A model generated the notes under the pieces. That model searched no databases, was not told the DNA's origin, and was given only the letters and a program-made list of their open reading frames with translations. Below, one piece after another: positions 41,329-47,536 of a stretch of 64,000 nucleotides of DNA. The position numbers and the translations under genes were made by a program. The DNA is from Kribbella monticola (GTDB lineage: Bacteria; Actinomycetota; Actinomycetes; Propionibacteriales; Kribbellaceae), in assembly GCF_003261635.1 (NCBI RefSeq), contig NZ_QFXK01000031.1:1-64000 (forward strand). Direction: 5' to 3'. Every line of letters begins with the position of its first letter. Within the stretch, counting starts at the first letter, position 1.

Positions 41329-42621
41329 TCACTGGGCGAGCAGCTGGTTGGCCTTCGCCACCGCGGCGTCCAGAGCAGCCTTCGACGTCACCTTGCCGGC
41401 GATCGCGAGCGAGATCTGCTGGTTGATGAAGTCGTTGGTGGCGCCGCTGATCACGGCCGGCTGCAGCGACTTGGCCTTGGCCAGCGAGGCGAACGCGAGC
41501 ACCTTGGCGTCGGACTCCGGCGTACCGTCGGACTTGGAGAAGTACGGGTCGTTCGCCGAGGCCTTGGTGGAGGGGAAGATGTTGACGATCTTCGCGAACG
41601 CGGCCTGGTTCTCCGCGTTGGTGACGAACCGGGCCAGCGCGATCGCGGCCGCCTGGTTCTTGGTCTTCGCCGAGACCGACAGGCCCTGCACGTACAGCGG
41701 CGGGGTGTCCAGCGCGGGCGACGGGACGACCTTGCCCTTCAGCGACGGGTTGTCCTTGACGAAGTCCTGGATCGCGTTGCCGCCACCGGTGGTCCAGGCG
41801 ACCTTGCCCTGGGTGAAGAGCTTGGAGTTGCCCAGGTACTCCTGGGTCAGGATGTCGCGCGGCAGGTAGCCGGCGGCGTACGCGGCGCGGTACTTGTCCA
41901 GCAGCGCGACGGCCTCAGGAGTGTTGAAGGTGAACGTCTTCCCGTCGTCGGACAGCACCTTGACACCGGCGTTGGTGAAGTCACCGATGCCCGGCAGGCG
42001 GCTCATCAGGTACTCCTTGCCACCGGACTTGTCGTGCATCACCTTGGCCGCCGCGAGCAGTTCGTCGAAGGTCTTCGGCGGGTTCTTCGCGTCCAGCCCG
42101 ACCGCGGCGAACTTGGCCGAGTTCCAGTAGTCGATGTCGGTGTTCAGGTACCACGGGTAGCCGAACGTGCCGGTCTGCCCCTGGTACTGGTACGCCTGTA
42201 CGCCGCCCTCGACGTACTCCTCCGACAGCTTCGGGTCGGCGGCCGCGACGTCGAGCAGCAGGTTCTGCTTGGCCAGCGGCAGCGCGAAGTCCGGCGGCAG
42301 GTTCACCACGTCGGGGAGCTGCCCGGCCGAGGCCTGGCTCAGCACCTTCTTGTCGTAGCCGTCACCGGGCTGGTCCAGCCAGGTCACCTTGGTCCCGGGG
42401 TACTTCGCCTCGAAGGCTTTGATCACCCCTTCGACGTAAGTCGTGAACTTCGGCTTCAGCGCCCAGGTCTGCAGGCTCACCTCGCCGGTCACCTGGGTGT
42501 TCGCATCGACTGTGGGCTTGCTGCCGGACGAGGTGTCGTCCGACGAACCGAGCCCGCAACCAGCAAGAGCGAGGGCCGTGGCGGCAAGACCTGCCACCAC
42601 GCTGAGACGCCGACTACGCAT
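41329..42621 (-). CDS. Extracellular sugar-binding lipoprotein of ABC importer
   Basis: A 430-residue family-1 solute-binding protein. The signal peptide ends in a lipobox (ATALALAGCGLG, lipidated cysteine near residue 22), a short serine-rich linker follows, then an SBP fold with TKVTWLDQPGDGYDKKVLSQASAGQLPDVV and FPSTKASANDPYF. It delivers oligosaccharide to the MalF/MalG pair. AGGAG precedes the ATG at about 7 nt. It is the first gene of the operon, directly downstream of a strong promoter and a LacI-type operator. Confidence 0.93.
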   Translation of the reverse strand: MRSRRLSVVAGLAATALALAGCGLGSSDDTSSGSKPTVDANTQVTGEVSLQTWALKPKFTTYVEGVIKAFEAKYPGTKVTWLDQPGDGYDKKVLSQASAGQLPDVVNLPPDFALPLAKQNLLLDVAAADPKLSEEYVEGGVQAYQYQGQTGTFGYPWYLNTDIDYWNSAKFAAVGLDAKNPPKTFDELLAAAKVMHDKSGGKEYLMSRLPGIGDFTNAGVKVLSDDGKTFTFNTPEAVALLDKYRAAYAAGYLPRDILTQEYLGNSKLFTQGKVAWTTGGGNAIQDFVKDNPSLKGKVVPSPALDTPPLYVQGLSVSAKTKNQAAAIALARFVTNAENQAAFAKIVNIFPSTKASANDPYFSKSDGTPESDAKVLAFASLAKAKSLQPAVISGATNDFINQQISLAIAGKVTSKAALDAAVAKANQLLAQ

Positions 42622-42637
42622 GAGGTTCTCCTGAGGT

Positions 42638-42688
42638 GATAAACCGGTATAGCTCCTGCACTATCCACATCGTAGAATCCGCTGTCAA
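42638..42688 (-). promoter_or_regulatory. Sugar operon promoter and LacI-type operator
   Basis: On the minus strand TTGACA (42683-42688), a 17-nt spacer and GATAGT (42660-42665) form a strong promoter. Just downstream, around the expected start site, plus-strand bases 42638-42653 read GATAAACCGGTATAGC, a 16-bp near-palindrome with the central CG typical of LacI/GalR operators. A matching site lies before the GH5 gene at 43781. Confidence 0.75.
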
Positions 42689-42737
42689 GGGGACAAGTTG
42701 CGTCTCGCCGGCGGGACACACTGGTTAGGGAGGGCTG

Positions 42738-43757
42738 ATGGCGCGACCGACGATCGCCGATATCGCCGACAAGGCAGGCGTCTCGAAAGGCGCGGTCTCG
42801 TTCGCGCTGAACGGGCGGCCTGGCGTGAGCGACGCGACCAGGGCGAGGATCCTGCAGATCGCCGAACAGATGAGCTGGCGGCCGCACAGCGCCGCCCGCG
42901 CGCTCGGCGCCTCGCGGGTGGATTCGGTCGGCCTGGTGATCGCCCGGCCCGCCCGCACGCTGGGCGTGGAACCCTTCTTCGCGCACCTGCTGTCCGGCCT
43001 GCAGTCGGGCCTGTCCGCGCACTCCATCTCGCTGCAGTTGCTGATCGTGGAGAACACCGAGGCCGAGATCGAGGTGTACCGGCGGTGGGCCTCCGAGCAC
43101 CGCGTCGACGGCGTGATCCTGGTCGACCTGACCGTGCGCGACCCGCGCATCGACGCCTTGAAGGAGCTCGAACTCCCCGCTGTGGTGATCGGCGGCCGAG
43201 GCGGCAAGGGCGCCCTCGCCTCGGTCTGGGCCGACGACCGCGACGCGATGCTGTCGATCGTGGAGTACCTGGCCGCACTCGGCCACCGCCGGATCGCCCA
43301 CGTGGCCGGTACGCCGAACTTCCAGCACACCCAGCGCCGGATCCGCGCCGTCCGCGACGCCGCTCCCCGGCTCGGGCTGGTCGACGCGCCGTCGCTGACC
43401 ACGGACTTCAGCGACGCCGAAGGCGCCGCGACCACCCGCAAACTGCTCTCCCAGGCGGACCGGCCGACCGCGATCGTCTACGACTCCGACGTGATGGCGG
43501 TGGCCGGACTGGGCGTCGCGATGGAGATGGGCGTCGCGGTCCCGGGCGAGCTGTCGATCGTGGCGTTCGACGACTCGATCCTGACCCAGCTGATGCACCC
43601 GGCGCTGACCGCGATGTCGCGGGACACCTTCGACTTCGGCCGCCAGGCCGCCGAAGTACTCCTCGAGGTGATCGCCACCCCCACCGCCGTCATCAACCGC
43701 CGCACCGCGGACCCGGTCCTGACGGTCCGCGAATCCACCGCACCCCCCGCCCACTGA
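42738..43757 (+). CDS. LacI-family transcriptional regulator
   Basis: A 339-residue repressor. The N-terminal HTH and hinge are ARPTIADIADKAGVSKGAVSFALNGRPGVSDATRARI; the rest is a periplasmic-binding-protein-like sugar sensor ending with the conserved LTAMSRDTFDFGRQAAEVLLEVI. It is divergent from the binding-protein operon, and the next gene downstream is the GH5-like enzyme. Both have near-identical 16-bp operators, so it probably controls the whole locus in response to an oligosaccharide. GGGAGGG before the ATG is the ribosome site. Confidence 0.94.
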   Translation: MARPTIADIADKAGVSKGAVSFALNGRPGVSDATRARILQIAEQMSWRPHSAARALGASRVDSVGLVIARPARTLGVEPFFAHLLSGLQSGLSAHSISLQLLIVENTEAEIEVYRRWASEHRVDGVILVDLTVRDPRIDALKELELPAVVIGGRGGKGALASVWADDRDAMLSIVEYLAALGHRRIAHVAGTPNFQHTQRRIRAVRDAAPRLGLVDAPSLTTDFSDAEGAATTRKLLSQADRPTAIVYDSDVMAVAGLGVAMEMGVAVPGELSIVAFDDSILTQLMHPALTAMSRDTFDFGRQAAEVLLEVIATPTAVINRRTADPVLTVRESTAPPAH

Positions 43758-43769
43758 CCGGCCACTGAC

Positions 43770-43798
43770 TTGGCAAGGAAGCTAAACCGATTTAGCAT
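43770..43798 (+). promoter_or_regulatory. GH5 gene promoter with embedded LacI operator
   Basis: TTGGCA (43770-43775), a 17-nt spacer and TAGCAT (43793-43798) lie 7 nt before the ATG at 43806. The operator GCTAAACCGATTTAGC (43781-43796) fills the spacer and overlaps the -10. It matches the operator before the binding-protein gene at most positions. The short distance and the lack of a ribosome site point to a leaderless message. Confidence 0.75.
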
Positions 43799-43805
43799 CC
43801 TTCTC

Positions 43806-44981
43806 ATGGTTTCGGATCACGTCACGCCGCGGTTCGGCGCGAACTACGTCCCGTCGTCCGGCTGGTTCTACAGCTGGCTCGACTACGACGGCGCCGCGGT
43901 ACGCCGGGACTTCGCCGACCTGGCCGGACTCGGGCTCGACCACGTCCGGGTGTTCCCGATCTGGCCCTGGATCCAGCCCAACCGCGCGCTCATCAGGCAG
44001 CAGCCGATCGACGACCTGCTCGACCTGATCGACGCGGCCGCGGAGTACGGGCTGGGGGTCGCGGTCGACCTGATCCAGGGCCATCTCTCCAGCTTCGACT
44101 TCCTGCCTTCGTGGGTGCTCACGTGGCACCGGCGCAGCCTGTTCGAGGACAGCACCGTCCGCGACGGTCTCACGGCGTACTGCGAGGCGGTGGCGGTCGC
44201 GGTCGCGACCCGTCCGAACGTCTTCGCGATCACGCTCGGGAACGAGGTGAACAACCTCTGGCCGGACAGTACGACGACTCCTTCGAGCTCGACGAGCTGG
44301 GCGCAGGATCTCCTGGTCGCGGTGAAGAAGGCGGCCCCCGACGTACTGGCGCTGCACTCGGTCTTCGACGACGCCTGGTACAAGCCGGACCACCCGTTCC
44401 ACCCGGTCGACGTCGTCGACCTGGGTGAGCTGAGCACCGTCCACTCGTGGGTTTTCAACGGGGTCTCCCGAGTGGACGGCCCGCTCGGCCCGGCGACCGT
44501 GTCGCACGCGGACTACCTGGTCGAACTGGCCGCCGCGACCTCACTGGATCCTGCCCGGCCGGTGTGGCTGCAGGAGGTCGGCGTACCGGGCCCGGACATT
44601 CCCGTCGACCTGCAGGCCGAATTCACCCGGCGCACGGTCGAGTCGGTCGTGCACAACCCGGCCCTGTGGGGCATCACCTGGTGGTGTTCCCACGACATCG
44701 ACCGCCGCCTGCTCGACTTCCCGGACCGCGAATACGACCTCGGTCTCTTCACCGTCGACCACCAGCGCAAGCCCGCCGCCGAAGCGCTCGCTGCCGTCAT
44801 TGCCGAGATCCGCGCCAACGGCGTCCAGCCCCGGCCGGCAACCACCGTCACCGCCCCGATGAACCCCCGCACCGAGCCCCACCGTCGCGCCGAACTGGCC
44901 CCCGGCAGCCCCTTCCACCTCGCCTGGACCGAAGCCCGCACCCAGGGCCCGGTCCGGATCGCCCTTCCCACCACGAACTGA
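43806..44981 (+). CDS. GH5-like cytoplasmic glycoside hydrolase
   Basis: A 391-residue TIM-barrel protein without signal peptide. FGANYVPSSGWFYSWLDYD and LGLDHVRVFPIWPWIQPN are clan GH-A-type starts. ITLGNEVNN supplies the acid/base glutamate (NE motif) and VWLQEVGVPG the nucleophile glutamate, at the spacing expected of GH-A families (GH5/beta-mannanase-like). The family number is inferred. It probably cleaves the oligosaccharide imported by the adjacent ABC system. ATG 43806 was chosen over an upstream in-frame ATG/GTG reading (43770) because that one would translate the promoter and operator. Confidence 0.8.
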   Translation: MVSDHVTPRFGANYVPSSGWFYSWLDYDGAAVRRDFADLAGLGLDHVRVFPIWPWIQPNRALIRQQPIDDLLDLIDAAAEYGLGVAVDLIQGHLSSFDFLPSWVLTWHRRSLFEDSTVRDGLTAYCEAVAVAVATRPNVFAITLGNEVNNLWPDSTTTPSSSTSWAQDLLVAVKKAAPDVLALHSVFDDAWYKPDHPFHPVDVVDLGELSTVHSWVFNGVSRVDGPLGPATVSHADYLVELAAATSLDPARPVWLQEVGVPGPDIPVDLQAEFTRRTVESVVHNPALWGITWWCSHDIDRRLLDFPDREYDLGLFTVDHQRKPAAEALAAVIAEIRANGVQPRPATTVTAPMNPRTEPHRRAELAPGSPFHLAWTEARTQGPVRIALPTTN

Positions 44982-45087
44982 CCGAGCGGCCCCCAGCCCA
45001 CCCGCCCGTCAGGCGCCCAACCCCGGTCCGTTCGGCACGCTGACTCGCCGCTTTGGCCGCCCGGCGAGCCTTCGGCGGAGACATGTA

Positions 45088-45180
45088 CCGACGGACAGGA
45101 GATAGCGGCCTCCGTGCCGGGACGCCACGCGTGGCCGCCTTCCGTCCGGTCGAGTTTCGGCGACACCTCCTGTCCGTCGG
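45088..45180. repeat. 93-bp element with 14-bp terminal inverted repeats
   Basis: CCGACGGACAGGAG (45088-45101) and its exact complement CTCCTGTCCGTCGG (45167-45180) enclose a region with further dyads: GCGGCC/GGCCGC (about 45105-45110 and 45133-45138) and the 12-bp palindrome GCCACGCGTGGC. It lies in the 325-nt gap 44982-45306 between convergent genes. No coding content is seen. It is probably a strong bidirectional terminator or a MITE-like remnant. Confidence 0.6.
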
Positions 45181-45251
45181 CCCGGCCCGATGAGCCGATC
45201 CAGCTGGTCTTCGATACCTCCAGCCAGGACTAAGCCGGTATGCACGCAGAT

Positions 45252-45271
45252 AACCCTCATCTTGAGGGGTT
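45252..45271. terminator. Hairpin before the TetR gene end
   Basis: AACCCTC-ATCTT-GAGGGGTT forms a stem with one bulged base, 36 nt beyond the stop of the minus-strand TetR gene. It could terminate that gene or back up the larger structure next to it. Confidence 0.45.
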
Positions 45272-45306
45272 GGCCCGCCAAAGTGTGGGGTCGCCGGGTG
45301 GTGGCG

Positions 45307-46167
45307 TCAGGGGTGGCGATCGATGAGGGCTTGGATGCCGTCGAGGATCGTGTCGAGGCCGAAGTCGAGGTCGTCGTCGACGGTGTCCTCGTATTCGTGG
45401 TTGGTGTAGAGGGACAGGATCTTGTCGTAGCCGGCTGACATCAAGCGGGGGACGAGGAACTCACCTACTGCTTGGGTTTCGACCGGGGTGGAGTCGCTCG
45501 CGGCCAGCTGGTGGAAGAGGTTGGCGTAGCTGCGGACGTGGCCGTCGAAGAGGACTGCGCAACCGAGCATGTCGTGCTGGCTCAGACCGGTGTCGTCCAG
45601 GACGCGGAGCAGGGTCTCCAACCAGTGCAGGAGATTCGGCGTGACGGGAGCGCCGCGGATGGGTACCTGCAGCAGCCACGGGCGTTCGGCGTACCGGTCT
45701 ATCTGTGCCTTGACCCAGGCGCGCGAGCCCTCGCGCCAGCCGGTGGTCCGCAGGATGTGGTCGGGTGCGCGACCCCAGGCCTTGTCGGCGACCAGGACGA
45801 TGAGTTCGTCCTTGGAGCTGACGTAGCGGTACATCGCGTTGGTGCTGACGCCGAGGTGGGCCGCGATCTTCTGCAGCGAGATCGCGTCGAAGCCCTGGCT
45901 GTCGCCGAACTCGATGCCGGCGGCAATGATCTGGTCGACGGTCAGCGCCGGCTTCGGCCCGCGCCGCTGGACCGGATACACCCCCCACGACAACGCCAGC
46001 CCCGCTGGCAACTGAGCAGACGCGGGTTGAGCAAGCGGCTGGGCGGGCGCGGGCTGGGCAGGCGGCTGAGCAGGCGCGGGTTGGGCAGGCGGCTGGGCGG
46101 GTGCGGGTTGGGCAGGCGCGGGGTGGGGAGGCCGGGTGTGGCCTGGTCCCTTCGGTGCCTTGCTCAT
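45307..46167 (-). CDS. TetR-family regulator with Pro/Ala/Gln-rich N-terminal arm
   Basis: A 286-residue regulator. After a basic start (MSKAPKGPGH) comes an arm made of 9-residue QPAPAQPPA units (about residues 16-52), then RRGPKPALTVDQIIAAGIEFGDSQGFDAISLQKIAAHLGVSTNAMYRYVSSKDEL, the HTH. A long ligand domain follows. The arm is unusual for TetR and precedes the DNA-binding domain. ATG 46167 has AGGA about 9 nt upstream; ATG 46176 would add three residues. A shorter start after the arm is possible but has no ribosome site. It is divergent from the DUF1707-ABC-FtsX operon and is its likely regulator. Confidence 0.85.
   Translation of the reverse strand: MSKAPKGPGHTRPPHPAPAQPAPAQPPAQPAPAQPPAQPAPAQPLAQPASAQLPAGLALSWGVYPVQRRGPKPALTVDQIIAAGIEFGDSQGFDAISLQKIAAHLGVSTNAMYRYVSSKDELIVLVADKAWGRAPDHILRTTGWREGSRAWVKAQIDRYAERPWLLQVPIRGAPVTPNLLHWLETLLRVLDDTGLSQHDMLGCAVLFDGHVRSYANLFHQLAASDSTPVETQAVGEFLVPRLMSAGYDKILSLYTNHEYEDTVDDDLDFGLDTILDGIQALIDRHP
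46012..46110 (-). repeat. 27-bp tandem repeat encoding the QPAPAQPPA arm
   Basis: Within the TetR gene, about three and a half imperfect 27-bp units encode QPAPAQPPA, QPAPAQPPA, QPAPAQPLA and QPASAQ. The frame is kept because the unit is a multiple of three. Such repeats can change copy number by slippage. Confidence 0.75.
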
Positions 46168-46331
46168 GTTCTTCATCCTGACCCATTTCGGCGCCCGAGG
46201 CGGTATCCGCGGCCGAAGAGGGGAGCTAGCACCACCTCCGAAACGGGTGCTGAACTCCTCCACCGGCAAACTGTGCAACCCCTACGCTTTTTTCATCCGC
46301 ACCACCCCTCCTGCACTGAAGGAAGCCTGCG

Positions 46332-46766
46332 ATGAACAACCTGATAAGCACCCTCGGCCCGCTCCTCTCCCCCGACGAAGTACGCCTGACCGGCCCCGAC
46401 AAGCGCACCGCCGGCGGCAAGCTCGACACCGCCGCCCGGCAGGGCACGCTGCACGTCTCGGAGTCGATCGACCGGCACGACCTGCTCGATGCCGCCCGCA
46501 CCCGAGGCGACCTGCGCCAGGTGCTCGACGGCGTTCCCGGCGCCCTGCCCGCCAAGGGCCTGACCCGGGCGCTGCAGATCGTGTCCGGCGCCTGGTTGAC
46601 CGTCTGCCTGGTCCAGTTCGTGATCTGGCTGGTGCTGGCCGGATTCGGGCACTTCGACTGGCCCTGGTGGCTGTGGTCCGACCTCGGCCTCGCCGTACCG
46701 GTCGCGATCCTGTGGTGGAGCAACGAGTCGTACCACCGCAACTCCCAGCTGGTAGCGACCCGATGA
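46332..46766 (+). CDS. DUF1707-like membrane protein
   Basis: A 144-residue protein. The N-terminal half has the DUF1707/SHOCT-like layout (LDTAARQGTLHVSESIDRHDLLDAARTRGDLRQVLDGVPG), including the LxxAxxxGxLxxxExxxRxxxAxxARTRxxLxxLxxDLP pattern in degenerate form. Two membrane helices follow (IVSGAWLTVCLVQFVIWLVLAGF and LWSDLGLAVPVAILWW). It is the first gene of a three-gene operon with an ABC ATPase and FtsX-type permease, overlapping the ATPase start as ATGA. A sensory or accessory role to the transporter is a guess from position. Confidence 0.7.
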   Translation: MNNLISTLGPLLSPDEVRLTGPDKRTAGGKLDTAARQGTLHVSESIDRHDLLDAARTRGDLRQVLDGVPGALPAKGLTRALQIVSGAWLTVCLVQFVIWLVLAGFGHFDWPWWLWSDLGLAVPVAILWWSNESYHRNSQLVATR

Positions 46767-47536
46767 CCGCCCCACTCTCCACCCAGGCCGCCAACGGCAG
46801 GTATCCGGTGCAGCTGACCGGCGTACGGAAGGTCTACGGCAGCGGCCCCAGCGCCGTCACCGCTCTCGACGGGGTCAGCTACGGCTTCGCGAAGGGCACC
46901 TTCACCGCGGTGATGGGCCCGTCCGGATCGGGCAAGAGCACGCTGTTGCACTGTGCTGCCGGGCTCGACGAACCCACCTCCGGCGAGGTGTCACTAGCCG
47001 GTACGCCGTTACGCGGACTCGATGAGACCGCGCTGACCGAGTTGCGCCGGGAGCACGTCGCCTTTGTCTTCCAGGCGTTCAACCTGATGCCCGCGCTGAC
47101 CGTTCGCCAGAACGTGGTCCTGCCGCTCACGCTCGCCGGCCGCAACCCAGATGCCGCCTGGGTGACCGAGGTCATCCGGCGGGTCGGGCTCGGTGAGCGC
47201 ACCAAGCACCGCCCGAGCGAACTGTCCGGCGGCCAGCAGCAACGAGTCGCCATCGCCCGTGCTCTGGCCGGCCGGGCCGCGATCACGTTCGCGGACGAGC
47301 CGACCGGCGCGCTCGATACCCAGACCGCAACCGAGGTACTGGCGTTGCTGCGCGACCAGGCGCGGGCCGCCGGCCAGACGATCGTGATGGTGACGCACGA
47401 TCCGGTCGCCGCGTCGTACGCCGATCAGGTGGTCTTCCTGGTCGACGGCCAGATCGTCCACGAGACACCTGCCCCCACCGCCGAAGGCGTCGCCGCAGTC
47501 CTCGCCAAGTTGTCCCGAACGAAGGTGCCGACATGA
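46763..47536 (+). CDS. ABC transporter ATP-binding protein (MacB/LolD type)
   Basis: A 257-residue ATPase. Walker A is GPSGSGKST, the Q-loop VFQAFNLMPALTV, the signature LSGGQQQRVAIARAL, Walker B ITFADEPTGALD and the H-loop VMVTHD, all intact. This type works with FtsX-like permeases in mechanotransmission, peptide or lipoprotein export and antibiotic resistance, not in substrate import. Its stop overlaps the permease ATG as ATGA. Confidence 0.95.
   Translation: MTAPLSTQAANGRYPVQLTGVRKVYGSGPSAVTALDGVSYGFAKGTFTAVMGPSGSGKSTLLHCAAGLDEPTSGEVSLAGTPLRGLDETALTELRREHVAFVFQAFNLMPALTVRQNVVLPLTLAGRNPDAAWVTEVIRRVGLGERTKHRPSELSGGQQQRVAIARALAGRAAITFADEPTGALDTQTATEVLALLRDQARAAGQTIVMVTHDPVAASYADQVVFLVDGQIVHETPAPTAEGVAAVLAKLSRTKVPT

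Noticed and set aside
45088..45180. Insertion sequence
   Set aside because: Inverted repeats are present but there is no transposase frame and no visible target duplication; kept only as a repeat element.
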